Shown here: piece by piece, positions 8,505 to 16,970 of the stretch
How the letters are laid out: every line of letters starts with the position of its first letter
Numbering within the stretch: position 1 is the stretch's first letter
DNA from: Stenotrophomonas panacihumi
GTDB taxonomy: Bacteria > Pseudomonadota > Gammaproteobacteria > Xanthomonadales > Xanthomonadaceae
Length of the DNA: 36,328 bases
Direction of reading: 5' to 3'
Assembly: GCF_001431645.1 (NCBI RefSeq)
Contig: NZ_LLXU01000091.1
Location: 1 to 36,328 of the forward strand
Position numbers and translations under genes: made by a program
Notes under the pieces: generated by a model
Seen by the model: only the letters and a program-made list of their open reading frames with translations
Databases searched by the model: none
What the model was told of the DNA's origin: nothing

Positions 8505-9950
8505 ATGACCGATAACGCTCTCGCCCTGGCCGAAACCCGGCTGCTGCTCCCCGCCGGCCTCGATGCCGGCCACCTCGACCGCACCTTCGGCACCCTGCTC
8601 GGGCCCGGGGTGGATTTCGGCGACCTGTATTTCCAGCATTCGCGCCGCGAGAGCTGGAGCATGGAGGACGGCATCGTCAAGGACGGCGCGCATTCCATCG
8701 AACAAGGCGTGGGCGTGCGCGCGATCTCCGGCGAGAAGACCGGCTTCGCGTATTCCGATGACATCCAGCGCGAGGCGCTGCAGGCCGCGGCGCAGTCGGC
8801 GCGGGCGATCTCCCGCGATGGCGGCGCGCAGCCGGCGCGTGCGCTGGTGGGCGGCCACGGCCGCGCGCTGTATCCGGCCACCGATCCCATCGACGACCTC
8901 GACAACGCCGCCAAGCTCGACGTGCTGCGCCGCCTGGACCAGTTCCTGCGCGCGGCCGATCCGCGGGTGAAGCAGGTGATGGTGAGCCTGTCCGGCGGCG
9001 TGGACACGATGCTGGTGGCGCGCAGCGACGGCGTGCTCGCCGCCGACGTGCGTCCGCTGGTGCGCTTGAACGTGCAGGTGATCGTCGAGCATGCGGGCCG
9101 CCGCGAGAGCGGCTACGCCGGTGGCGGTGGCCGCTATGGCTACGCCGAGCTGTTCGCCGATGGCCGTCCGGAAGCGTTCGCCCGCGAGGCGCTGCGCCAG
9201 GCGCTGGTGAATCTCGAAGCGGTGGCCGCGCCGGCCGGCACGATGCCGGTGGTGCTGGGCGCCGGCTGGCCCGGCGTGCTGCTGCACGAGGCGGTGGGCC
9301 ACGGCCTGGAAGGCGATTTCAACCGCAAGGGCACCAGCGTGTACGCCGGGCGCATCGGCCAGCGCGTGGCCTCGCCGGGCGTGACCATCGTCGACGACGG
9401 CACGCTGCCCGGCCGCCGCGGTTCGCTCAACGTCGACGACGAAGGCACGCCGACGAACTGCACCACGCTCATCGAAGACGGCGTGCTGGTGGGCTACATG
9501 CAGGACACCCTCAACGCGCGCCTGATGGGCATGGCGCCGACCGGCAACGGCCGCCGCGAATCCTTCGCGCACCTGCCGATGCCGCGCATGACCAACACCT
9601 ACATGCTCGCCGGCCAGCACGACCCGCAGGAGATGATCCGCTCGGTGAAGAAGGGCCTGTACGCCGTCAACTTCGGTGGCGGGCAGGTGGACATCACCAG
9701 CGGCAAGTACGTGTTCTCGGCCACCGAGGCCTACCTGATCGAGGACGGGAAGATCACCGCGCCGGTCAAGGGCGCCACGCTGATCGGCAACGGGCCGGAG
9801 ACCATGCAGAAGGTGCGCATGGTCGGCAACGACCTGGCGCTGGACGAAGGCGTCGGCGTGTGCGGCAAGGACGGCCAGAGCCTGCCGGTGGGCGTGGGCC
9901 AGCCGTCGCTGCTGCTGGACGGCCTCACCGTCGGCGGCACCCAGGCCTGA
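8505..9950 (+). CDS. tldD: Metalloprotease TldD
   Basis: A 481-aa protein, exactly the length of E. coli TldD. The metal-binding HExxxH motif is HEAVGH at residues 261-266 (His261, Glu262, His265), in the typical context [15 protein letters not shown]. TldD forms a heterodimer with TldE (PmbA). The complex cleaves unfolded peptides; in E. coli it matures microcin B17 and degrades the antitoxin CcdA. TldD carries the active site. The start at the ATG before TDNALALAE gives the exact family length. Ten upstream codons of open frame are not family-like. The partner gene tldE lies just 700 bp downstream here, across darP, whereas the two are far apart in E. coli. Confidence 0.97.
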   Translation: MTDNALALAETRLLLPAGLDAGHLDRTFGTLLGPGVDFGDLYFQHSRRESWSMEDGIVKDGAHSIEQGVGVRAISGEKTGFAYSDDIQREALQAAAQSARAISRDGGAQPARALVGGHGRALYPATDPIDDLDNAAKLDVLRRLDQFLRAADPRVKQVMVSLSGGVDTMLVARSDGVLAADVRPLVRLNVQVIVEHAGRRESGYAGGGGRYGYAELFADGRPEAFAREALRQALVNLEAVAAPAGTMPVVLGAGWPGVLLHEAVGHGLEGDFNRKGTSVYAGRIGQRVASPGVTIVDDGTLPGRRGSLNVDDEGTPTNCTTLIEDGVLVGYMQDTLNARLMGMAPTGNGRRESFAHLPMPRMTNTYMLAGQHDPQEMIRSVKKGLYAVNFGGGQVDITSGKYVFSATEAYLIEDGKITAPVKGATLIGNGPETMQKVRMVGNDLALDEGVGVCGKDGQSLPVGVGQPSLLLDGLTVGGTQA

Positions 9951-9988
9951 GGGCGCGGATGCGCGCCATGGCAGGGAACGGGCGGGGT

Positions 9989-10007
9989 GCGCGGCGAAGT
10001 GCCGCGC
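9989..10007. other. Possible stem-loop between convergent tldD and darP
   Basis: A 7-bp G+C stem (GCGCGGC, loop GAAGT, GCCGCGC) lies in the 65-nt gap between the two stop codons. There is no T-run on either side, so it is at best a weak or factor-assisted terminator. Confidence 0.35.
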
Positions 10008-10015
10008 CGCGGGGC

Positions 10016-10591
10016 TCAGTCTTCGTCGCGCTCGTGCGCGTCGTCGGCGTCTTCGCCGGCGTCGTCATCCTCGGGCGTGCGCGCCAGTTCGCGCAGCACC
10101 TGGAAGATTTCGCGGAACGCGCGCGGCGGCTTGTTGCGCAGCTTTTCCTCGCGCGCGTTGCGCAGCAGGGCGCGCAGGTGCTGGCGGTCGGCCTGCGGGT
10201 ATTCCTCCAGCAGCTCGGTCAGCGCCTCGTCGCCCTCGGCGAGCAGGCGCTCGCGCCAGCGCTCGATGCGGTGCATCGTGGCCACTTCGCGGCGCGAGGT
10301 CTCGCTGTTGGCGTCCAGCGCGTCGCGGATCTTCTCCAGCGTCTCGTCCTCTTCGCGGCGCATCTGCTTGGCCAGGAAGGCCAGCTGCCGCTTGTGGGCG
10401 ATGTGCGCGGTGATGCGGCGCGCTTCCTCGATGTGCGGGATCAGCGATTCGGGCACCGGCAGGCGCGAGAGCTGGGCCGGCGTCAGCGCCACCAGTTTCT
10501 CGCCCAGGGCCAGCACTTCCAGCGCTTCGCGCCGTTGCTGGCTGCGGCTGCTGCCCAGGAATTCACCGGTTTCTTCGTCACGTCCGCGCAT
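10016..10591 (-). CDS. darP: Ribosome maturation factor DarP (YjgA)
   Basis: A 191-aa, highly charged, mostly helical protein of the YjgA family (DUF615). In E. coli YjgA/DarP associates with late 50S precursors and helps fold the peptidyl-transferase centre region. Family features here are the N-terminal [19 protein letters not shown], the [17 protein letters not shown] segment and the C-terminal [22 protein letters not shown] helix pair. The C-terminus ends in a run of Asp and Glu. The start has GGAAAG 4 nt upstream. It is divergent from tldE, as yjgA and pmbA also are in E. coli, with overlapping promoter space of only some 60 nt. Confidence 0.95.
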   Translation of the reverse strand: MRGRDEETGEFLGSSRSQQRREALEVLALGEKLVALTPAQLSRLPVPESLIPHIEEARRITAHIAHKRQLAFLAKQMRREEDETLEKIRDALDANSETSRREVATMHRIERWRERLLAEGDEALTELLEEYPQADRQHLRALLRNAREEKLRNKPPRAFREIFQVLRELARTPEDDDAGEDADDAHERDED

Positions 10592-10653
10592 CGTCTTTCC
10601 AATTCTTCATGGCCGCGACGAACGCGCGGCATTTACCCGCACAGGATAAAGCA

Positions 10654-12021
10654 TTGAACGCGATCTCCCCCGATCTTCACGCCGCCGACGACAGCCAGGC
10701 CCGCCTGGACCGCCTGTCCGAGCTGTCCGAACGCCTGCTGTCGCGCGCCCGCGCGCTGGGCGCCAGCCAGGCCGAGGTGAGCTGCAGCGAAGAAAGCGGC
10801 CTGGACGTGAACGTCCGCCTCGGCGAGGTCGAGACGGTCGAATCCACCCGCGACCGCGGTATCGCGGTCACCGTCTACTTCGGCCACCGCAAGGGCAGCG
10901 CCAGCACCGCCGACCTGCACGAGTCCAGCCTGGAGGCCACCGTGGCCCAGGCCTGCGCCATCGCCCGCCACACCGAGGACGACCCGGCCTCCGGCCTGGC
11001 CGATGCCGAGCTCATGGCGCGCGAGTTCCCCGACCTCGACAGCTGGCACCCGTGGGCGCTGGAAGCCGACGCCGCCGTGGACCTGGCGCTGGCCTGCGAA
11101 GCGGCCGGCCGCGAAGCCGACGCGCGCATCGGCAATTCCGATGGCGCCTCGATGGGCCGCCACGCCAGCCTGTCGGTCTACGCCAACTCGCATGGTTTCA
11201 TCGGCCGCGAGCGCGGCACCTCTTATTCGATCAGCTGCGCGTTGATCGCCGGCCAGGGCGAGGGCATGCAGCGCGATGGCTGGTACAGCAGCGCGCTGGC
11301 CCGCGAGGACCTGCAGTCCCCGCAGGCCATCGGCCGCCGCGCGGCCGAGCGCACCGTGGCGCGCCTGCAGCCCCGTTCGCTGCCGACCGCGCAGCTGCCG
11401 GTGATCTTCGCCCCGGAGGTCTCGCGCTCGCTCATCGGCCACCTGCTCGGCGCGGTCTCCGGCGGGGCGCTGTACCGGCGCGCCAGCTTCTTGCTCGATA
11501 GCGTTGGCCAGTCGCTGTTCCCCAACTGGCTGGACATCGACGAACGCCCGCACCTGCGCCGCGGCCTGCGCTCGGCCGCGTTCGACGGCGACGGCGTGGC
11601 CACGCGCGATTCGGCGCTGGTCACCGGCGGCGTGCTGCAGCGCTACGTGCTCGGCAGCTATTCGGCGCGCCGGCTCGGCCTGCAGACCACCGCCAATGCC
11701 GGCGGCGTGCACAACCTGCGCGTGTCCTCGAATGCGAAGGACCTGGCCGAACTGATCGCCGGGCAGTCGCGCGCGCTGCTGGTGACCGAGCTGATGGGGC
11801 AGGGCGTCAACGCGGTGACCGGCGACTATTCGCGTGGCGCCGGCGGCTTCCTCATCGAGAACGGGGCGATCAGCCACCCGGTCGACAACGTCACCATCGC
11901 CGGCAACCTGCGGGAGATGTTCCAACGCATCGCGGCGGTCGGCGCGGACATCGACACCCGCTCGCACATCCACATCGGCAGCGTGCTGGTGGACGGCATG
12001 ACCGTGGCCGGCGAGGGCTGA
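10654..12021 (+). CDS. pmbA: Metalloprotease subunit TldE (PmbA)
   Basis: A 455-aa TldD/PmbA family protein and the partner of TldD. It shares the fold and the early conserved block (VRLGEVETVESTRDRGIAVTVYFGHRKGSAST) but has no HExxxH motif, as expected for TldE. Conserved family segments continue through NSDGASMGRHASL, ANAGGVHNLRV and the end GSVLVDGMTVAGE. I chose the TTG start because AGGA lies 7 nt upstream and the length then matches E. coli TldE (450 aa). An in-frame ATG at 10609 would add 15 residues but has no ribosome site and would leave only 17 nt to the divergent darP start. The alternative cannot be excluded. Confidence 0.93.
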   Translation: MNAISPDLHAADDSQARLDRLSELSERLLSRARALGASQAEVSCSEESGLDVNVRLGEVETVESTRDRGIAVTVYFGHRKGSASTADLHESSLEATVAQACAIARHTEDDPASGLADAELMAREFPDLDSWHPWALEADAAVDLALACEAAGREADARIGNSDGASMGRHASLSVYANSHGFIGRERGTSYSISCALIAGQGEGMQRDGWYSSALAREDLQSPQAIGRRAAERTVARLQPRSLPTAQLPVIFAPEVSRSLIGHLLGAVSGGALYRRASFLLDSVGQSLFPNWLDIDERPHLRRGLRSAAFDGDGVATRDSALVTGGVLQRYVLGSYSARRLGLQTTANAGGVHNLRVSSNAKDLAELIAGQSRALLVTELMGQGVNAVTGDYSRGAGGFLIENGAISHPVDNVTIAGNLREMFQRIAAVGADIDTRSHIHIGSVLVDGMTVAGEG

Positions 12022-12096
12022 GCCAGCCACACGTCTTGACAGGATCGGGGCCGCCCGCCGACAGTGCCAGCGCCCTCTCATGCCAAGGAACGAACG

Positions 12097-12486
12097 ATGA
12101 GCGAATATGACACTTCCGCGTCTCCCCCGCCGCCGCCGGTGACCACCGCCGCGCCGCAGGAGGAACGCACGCTGGCGCTGGTCGCCCACCTGCTGGGGAT
12201 CCTGACCTGGTTCGTCGGCGCGCTGGTGATCTGGCTGATCAGCAAGGACGCCAATCCGTCCAAGCCGTTTGCCACCGACCAGTCCAAGGAAGCGCTGAAC
12301 TTCCAGATCACCATCGCCATCGCCTACGTGGCCTGCTTCATCCTGACGCTGGTGTCGTTCGGCCTGCTGTCCTTCCTCGGTTTCCTGGTGTGGATCGCCA
12401 ACGTGGTGTTCTGCATCCTGGCCGCGGTGAAGGCCAACAACGGCGAGACCTATCGCTATCCGGTCACGCTGCGCCTGATCAAGTAA
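12097..12486 (+). CDS. DUF4870 domain membrane protein
   Basis: A 129-aa protein: a proline-rich, unstructured N-terminus (about 1-25), then the DUF4870 domain with three hydrophobic helices (LLGILTWFVGALVIWLI, then two long segments between about residues 70 and 115). The polar loop FATDQSKEALNFQ between helices 1 and 2 is typical of the family, related to the Tic20-like group. The molecular role is unknown; an inner-membrane location is expected. AAGGA lies 7 nt before the ATG. It follows tldE by 75 nt and ends in a strong hairpin, so it may be co-transcribed with tldE or stand alone. Confidence 0.9.
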   Translation: MSEYDTSASPPPPPVTTAAPQEERTLALVAHLLGILTWFVGALVIWLISKDANPSKPFATDQSKEALNFQITIAIAYVACFILTLVSFGLLSFLGFLVWIANVVFCILAAVKANNGETYRYPVTLRLIK

Positions 12487-12508
12487 TCGCGTCCTTCGAT
12501 GGACACGC

Positions 12509-12536
12509 AAAAGGCCCGGCATCCGCCGGGCCTTTT
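12509..12536. terminator. Bidirectional intrinsic terminator
   Basis: A perfect 12-bp stem (AAAAGGCCCGGC with GCCGGGCCTTTT, loop ATCC). The T-run follows in both orientations. It serves the DUF4870 gene on the plus strand and ispA, which ends 29 nt to the right on the minus strand. Confidence 0.93.
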
Positions 12537-12564
12537 GTTTTGCCTGTCAGTGCCGTGGCGCGGC

Positions 12565-13440
12565 TCAGTGGCCGCGTTCGACCGCCAGCCGCGCCAGCGC
12601 CGCCAGCGGCGCGGCGGCATCGCCTTCACCGGCGAGCGCCGCATGCATCTGTTCGCTGAGCGTGGCCAGGTGCGCGCGCGCACCGTCCATGCCGAGCAGC
12701 GCCGGGAAGGTGGATTTGTTCTGCGCCGCGTCCTTGCCGGCGGTCTTGCCGAGCTGCGCGGAGTCGGCCTCGATGTCGAGGATGTCGTCGCGCACCTGGA
12801 AGGCCAGGCCGAGCGCGGCGGCGAAGCCGTCCAGCCGGGCCAGCGTGGCCGTATCCGCGCCGCCCGCCAGCGCGCCCATCCGTACCGAGGCACGGATCAG
12901 CGCGCCGGTCTTCAGTTCGTGCATGGCGGTGAGCTGTTGCAGGCTCTGCTGGCGGCCGGTGGCGTCGATGTCCAGCGCCTGCCCGCCGCACATGCCGGCC
13001 GCGCCGGAAGCGCGCGCCAGGGTGCGCAGCCAGGCCACGCGCAGGGCGTCCGGCGCGGGGCTGTCGGCCAGCACTTCGAAGGCGCGGGTCTGCAGCGCGT
13101 CGCCGGCGAGGATCGCGGTGGCTTCGTCGAAGGCGATGTGCACGGTGGGCTGGCCGCGGCGCAGGGCGTCATCGTCCATGGCCGGCAGGTCGTCATGCAC
13201 CAGCGAATAGGCATGGATCAGTTCGACCGCCGCGGCCGGGGCATCCAGCAGCGCCTCCTCGGCGCCGAGCAGGTGGCCGGCGGCGTAGACCAGCAGCGGG
13301 CGCATGCGCTTGCCGCCGCCGGTGGCCGCATGGCGCATCGCCGCGTGCAGGCGCTGCGGCGCGGTGGCCGCGTCGGGCAGGCAGGTGTCGAGGAACGCTT
13401 CGCTGCGCGCGCGCCAGCGCCCGAAGCGCTCAGCCGCCAT
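12565..13440 (-). CDS. ispA: Farnesyl diphosphate synthase
   Basis: A 291-aa short-chain polyprenyl synthase that joins IPP with DMAPP and then GPP to give farnesyl diphosphate for quinones, undecaprenyl phosphate and other isoprenoids. The first Asp-rich motif is DDLPAMDDD (Asp83, Asp84, Asp89). The two extra residues within it and the aromatic Tyr78 five residues before it are the chain-length pattern of bacterial farnesyl synthases. The second motif is DDILD (Asp218, Asp219, Asp222). GGKRMRP (42-48) binds the diphosphate. The start overlaps the xseB stop by 11 nt, indicating translational coupling in the tilS-xseB-ispA operon. No dxs follows, unlike in E. coli. Confidence 0.96.
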   Translation of the reverse strand: MAAERFGRWRARSEAFLDTCLPDAATAPQRLHAAMRHAATGGGKRMRPLLVYAAGHLLGAEEALLDAPAAAVELIHAYSLVHDDLPAMDDDALRRGQPTVHIAFDEATAILAGDALQTRAFEVLADSPAPDALRVAWLRTLARASGAAGMCGGQALDIDATGRQQSLQQLTAMHELKTGALIRASVRMGALAGGADTATLARLDGFAAALGLAFQVRDDILDIEADSAQLGKTAGKDAAQNKSTFPALLGMDGARAHLATLSEQMHAALAGEGDAAAPLAALARLAVERGH

Positions 13441-13690
13441 GGAGCGGGGCGTCGAAGGGTTCGGCGTCTTCCGGGCGGGCCGGGTCGGTCAGCAGCTTCA
13501 CGCGCAGCTCGGCCTGTTCCAGCGCCTGCTGGCACTGGCGGTACAGGCCGACGCCGCGCTCGTAGGCGGCGAGCGACTGTTCCAGGCTGAGGTCGCCGGC
13601 TTCCATCTTGGCGACCAGCTGTTCGAGTTCTTCCAGCGACTGCTCGAAGCGGGCGACCGGCGAGGTCTCTGGGGGGGACGTCTTGGGCAT
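13430..13690 (-). CDS. xseB: Exodeoxyribonuclease VII small subunit
   Basis: An 86-aa, all-helical protein of the XseB family. With several copies bound to XseA it forms exonuclease VII, which degrades single-stranded DNA into short oligonucleotides. The family signature [20 protein letters not shown] is present at about residues 14-33, followed by [20 protein letters not shown]. The C-terminus is slightly extended with acidic residues. It overlaps the ispA start by 11 nt, the usual xseB-ispA pairing. No clear ribosome site precedes the ATG. It lies 36 nt after the tilS stop. Confidence 0.95.
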   Translation of the reverse strand: MPKTSPPETSPVARFEQSLEELEQLVAKMEAGDLSLEQSLAAYERGVGLYRQCQQALEQAELRVKLLTDPARPEDAEPFDAPLHGG

Positions 13691-13726
13691 GCGTAAAGTG
13701 TGCGCGGCAGGGCCGGAAGGGTCAAT

Positions 13727-15016
13727 TCACACGCGTGGCGGCTGCCAGGTGAGGTGCGCGCCGCGCGCCCGCAGCCAGGCTGAGAGGTCGGCCGAAAGCA
13801 GGGTATCGCCGGCCGCCAGCAGTGTCTGGTCGTCCCACAGCAGCGGCAGGGCGAAACGCTGCCACGGCGGGATCGCCGCGTCTTGCAACAGGTGCTTGAG
13901 CGGATGCGAATGCGCGCGGCCCGGCAGGCGCAAGCGTTCGCCACCGCGGCGGGCGCACACCCTGAGCGGGGCCTCGAACCCTTCGGCGCCATGCAGCGCG
14001 AGCTGCCCGCCATCGGGCAGGGCGAGGGGCGCGTGGCCGTCCCACGCGACGGACCAGTCGGCCGGCCACGGCGATTCGGGCGGCAGCAGGTGCAAGTGGT
14101 CGCGCCAGCGCCGGATCTCGACGCCATGCCACGCGAATCGCGCGCCATCGGCGGCCGGCAGCACCTGCGCTTCGATCGCGGCGACGCCCTGCGCCGGTAG
14201 CGGAGGCGCGTCGAACTGCCCCACCCAGCGCCGCAGCAGGCGCGCGCGCTGGGCGGGCGGCTCGCGGCGCAGCGCCTCCAGCGCCAGCGGGCCGTCGGTG
14301 GCATGCGCGGCCAGCCACGCTTCTTCGCGCAGGCCGAGCAACGCGCTGGCCTGTCCACTCAGCGCGGCGCTGGCGGCGAACGCGGCGTCGGCGTGCGGCC
14401 AGCGCTGGCGCAGCAGCGGGAGCAGCTGGTGGCGCAGGAAGTTGCGATCGTGGTGCAGGTCGGTATTCGCCGGGTCTTCGATCCAGCGCAGCGCATGCGC
14501 CTGGCCATGGGCGAGCAGCGCCGCACGCGGCACCGACAGCAGCGGCCGCCACAGCTGGCCGGCGGCGAACACGCGTTGCGAGTGCATCGCCGCCAGCCCC
14601 TCCGGGCCGGAGCCGCGCAACGCGCGCAGCAGGAAGGTTTCGGCCTGGTCGTCGCGGTGGTGGGCGAGCGCCAGCCATTCGCCGGCTTGCAGGCTGGCGG
14701 CAAAGGCGGCGCGGCGTGCGGTGCGTGCCGCGCCTTCCAGGCCCAGGCCGCTGTCGATGTCCACGCGGACGTGGCGCACTTCCAGCGCGATGTCCAACGC
14801 CGCGCAGAACGCGGTGCAATGCGCCTGCCAGGCATCGGCGTCTGCGTGCAGGCCATGGTGGACGTGCAGCGCGCGCAGGCCGCGTGCGCGGTAGTCGGGC
14901 AGGGCGGCCAGCGCGTGCAGCAGCACGCTCGAATCCAGCCCGCCGCTGAGCGCCACGCAGACCGGCCCCGGCGCCTGCGCGGGCAGGTGCGCCAGGACGT
15001 CGGTCGCGGCGCTCAT
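13727..15016 (-). CDS. tilS: tRNA(Ile)-lysidine synthase
   Basis: A 429-aa N-type ATP pyrophosphatase (E. coli TilS has 432). It modifies C34 of the CAU-anticodon isoleucine tRNA to lysidine, which changes both codon reading and charging; it is essential in most bacteria. The PP-loop SGGLDS is at residues 24-29. Other family blocks are HVHHGLHADADAW, the LAHHRDDQAETFLLRALRG segment and RNFLRHQLLPLL. The C-terminal half has the TilS substrate-binding and TilS-C domains, with SHPLKHLLQDAAIPPWQR near residue 360. First gene of the tilS-xseB-ispA operon. Confidence 0.96.
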   Translation of the reverse strand: MSAATDVLAHLPAQAPGPVCVALSGGLDSSVLLHALAALPDYRARGLRALHVHHGLHADADAWQAHCTAFCAALDIALEVRHVRVDIDSGLGLEGAARTARRAAFAASLQAGEWLALAHHRDDQAETFLLRALRGSGPEGLAAMHSQRVFAAGQLWRPLLSVPRAALLAHGQAHALRWIEDPANTDLHHDRNFLRHQLLPLLRQRWPHADAAFAASAALSGQASALLGLREEAWLAAHATDGPLALEALRREPPAQRARLLRRWVGQFDAPPLPAQGVAAIEAQVLPAADGARFAWHGVEIRRWRDHLHLLPPESPWPADWSVAWDGHAPLALPDGGQLALHGAEGFEAPLRVCARRGGERLRLPGRAHSHPLKHLLQDAAIPPWQRFALPLLWDDQTLLAAGDTLLSADLSAWLRARGAHLTWQPPRV

Positions 15017-15029
15017 CGCGCGCTCCGGC

Positions 15030-15052
15030 GGCCCGCGCGGGTGGCGCGGGCC
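15030..15052. other. G+C stem-loop between the phosphatase gene and tilS
   Basis: A 9-bp perfect stem, GGCCCGCGC with GCGCGGGCC, with a 5-nt loop, lies between two minus-strand genes. It follows the phosphatase stop and precedes the tilS start. There is no T-run, so it may be a weak or Rho-assisted terminator or a 3'-end stabiliser. Confidence 0.4.
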
Positions 15053-15097
15053 GGGAGGTTGCGCGGGGATGTCGGCAAGCGGACCGGGTTCACCCGG

Positions 15098-16810
15098 TCA
15101 TTGTGCCGCCTTGCGCTCGAAACTTTCCGGCTTCGGCAGGTCCACCGGCACGCCGTCGGCGTTGCAGGTGCCGGCCGCGCACAGGCGCTGGCGCAGCTTC
15201 GGCGTGGCCTGGACGATGACGTGGTAGATCACGTTCTCTTCCAGCGTGCCGCGGAACGCCTGGCTGCCCGGGCCGGTGGCCCAGATGCCGACGTCTTCGC
15301 CACCGTGGGTTTCCGCCTTCAGAGGCACCAGGCTTTCCTGCATGTACGCCGGTGCTTCGGTATCGACGTGGGTCAGGTCGGGGCGGCCCTGCACCGGCTC
15401 CACGCTGCTCGGCTCGTGGTTGAACTTCTTCGGGCCGGCCGGCTGCGCGTTGCTGGCGCCGGTGTAGCCCGGGCCGTTGGCGTAGCTGAGCGTGGTGTAG
15501 GGCTGGCCGTTGAGGTCGCGCGCGTACTGGCTGCGGTCGCCGTCTTCGCCGCCGAGGCCGCGCACCTTGCCCAGGATCGGGTTGCCGCGCACCGGGTAGC
15601 CGACGAAGTTCAGCGTGTGCGAGTGGTCGGCGGTGACGATGATCAGCGTGTCGGCCGGCGCGGTTTCCACCGCCGCGCGCACCGCGTCGGAGAGCGAGAC
15701 GGTTTCGTCCAGCGCGCGGAATGCGTTGCCGGCGTGGTTGGCGTGGTCGATGCGGCCGCCCTCGATCATCAGCACGAACCCGTTGGGGTCGCGCGACAGC
15801 GTGCGGATCGCGGTACGGGTCATTTCGGTCAGGCTGGGCTCGCCCTGCGGGCCCTGCTTGCGGTCGTGGTCGAACTGCATGTGGTCCGGCTCGAACAGGC
15901 CCAGCAGCGCCGGGGCGTCCTGCGCGGCCTGTAGCTGGCCCTCGTTCCACACATAGCGGCCCTGCGGGTGCTGCTGCTGCCATTCGGCGATGAGGTCGCG
16001 GCCGTCCAGGCGCAGGCCGACCTTGTCGTCGTACTCCGGGTCGCGCTCGCTGGCCGGCATCAGCTCGGTGCGGCCGCCGCCCATCACCACCTGCGGGCCA
16101 CGGCCGTAACGCTGCGCGGCGATCAGCTGCTGGGCGATATCGCGGCAGCCGGCGGCCTGGGCGGCCTCCGGCACGTCGGCGTCGCTTTCCCAGTTGCGCT
16201 CGGGCGTGTGTGCGTAGGTGGCCGCCGGCGTGGCGTGGGTGATGCGCGTGGTGGTGACGATGCCCGTCGCCATGCCGGCGCTGTCGGCCAGGGTGAGCCA
16301 GCTCAGCAGGCCCTTGCCCAGGCTGTCGGCGCAGCCGTCGCGGCTGCCGGCGCTGACGCCGATCGCGCCCATGTGGGTCTTCACGCCGGTGGAGATGGCG
16401 GTCATGGTGCCGGCCGAATCGGGGGTCTGCGAATCGGTGTTGTAGGTCTTGCTGAAGGCGGTGGCGGGGAACTGCTCCCACGAGAGCAGGTTCTCTTCGC
16501 CCGGGCCGCCCTTGCGCTGGCCATCGAGGATGCGCGCGGCGGCCACGGTCGTCAGGCTCATGCCGTCGCCCAGGAACAGGATGACGTTCTTCGCCTTGCC
16601 GGCCATGGCGCCGTTGGCGGCCGCGCGGGCGGCGCCGCTGCGGTACCACCATTGCGGGGTTTCCTGCTGCGGGTGCTGGATCGGCGGCACGTCGACCGCG
16701 GTGACGGCGCTGGCGCGGGTGGGCGAGGAGGTGCTGGCGCAGGCGGCCAGCAGCAGGGTGGACAGCAGGCCGAGCGCGGGCAGGCGCGGATCGAAGGCGC
16801 GGTGCTTCAT
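15098..16810 (-). CDS. Lipid-anchored alkaline phosphatase (PhoA superfamily)
   Basis: A 570-aa phosphomonoesterase. The N-terminus is a lipoprotein signal with lipobox LLAAC (Cys24), so the enzyme should be attached to a membrane facing the periplasm or cell surface. Alkaline phosphatase motifs follow in order: ILFLGDGMS with metal ligand Asp82; the nucleophile Ser132 in TPDSAGTMTA; EGGRIDHANHAGN; and VTADHSH. All three metal sites therefore appear intact. The sequence is of the long GDGMS type rather than classical periplasmic E. coli PhoA. The start before KHRAFDP was chosen because it produces the lipoprotein signal. An upstream in-frame ATG at 16846 would disturb it. No pho box was recognised upstream, although the 160-nt divergent gap to the symporter has room for one. 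Confidence 0.9.
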   Translation of the reverse strand: MKHRAFDPRLPALGLLSTLLLAACASTSSPTRASAVTAVDVPPIQHPQQETPQWWYRSGAARAAANGAMAGKAKNVILFLGDGMSLTTVAAARILDGQRKGGPGEENLLSWEQFPATAFSKTYNTDSQTPDSAGTMTAISTGVKTHMGAIGVSAGSRDGCADSLGKGLLSWLTLADSAGMATGIVTTTRITHATPAATYAHTPERNWESDADVPEAAQAAGCRDIAQQLIAAQRYGRGPQVVMGGGRTELMPASERDPEYDDKVGLRLDGRDLIAEWQQQHPQGRYVWNEGQLQAAQDAPALLGLFEPDHMQFDHDRKQGPQGEPSLTEMTRTAIRTLSRDPNGFVLMIEGGRIDHANHAGNAFRALDETVSLSDAVRAAVETAPADTLIIVTADHSHTLNFVGYPVRGNPILGKVRGLGGEDGDRSQYARDLNGQPYTTLSYANGPGYTGASNAQPAGPKKFNHEPSSVEPVQGRPDLTHVDTEAPAYMQESLVPLKAETHGGEDVGIWATGPGSQAFRGTLEENVIYHVIVQATPKLRQRLCAAGTCNADGVPVDLPKPESFERKAAQ

Positions 16811-16970
16811 GAGGGAGGACGACTCTCGCGGGAAACCGGCCCCCATTATGAACGGGCAAGCGCTTCATCCGGGTGACACGGCGACACCAGCACGCCGGTG
16901 TTCCAATGGTGGCGTCGTCCGGCGCGGCGGGATCGGCTAAGGTGCCGTGATCCTGTTTTGAAGTCCGCCG

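Noticed and set aside
10609..10653. ATG at 10609 as start of tldE
   Set aside because: There is no ribosome site and only 17 nt to the divergent darP start. The TTG at 10654 has AGGA and gives the family length, though this remains open.
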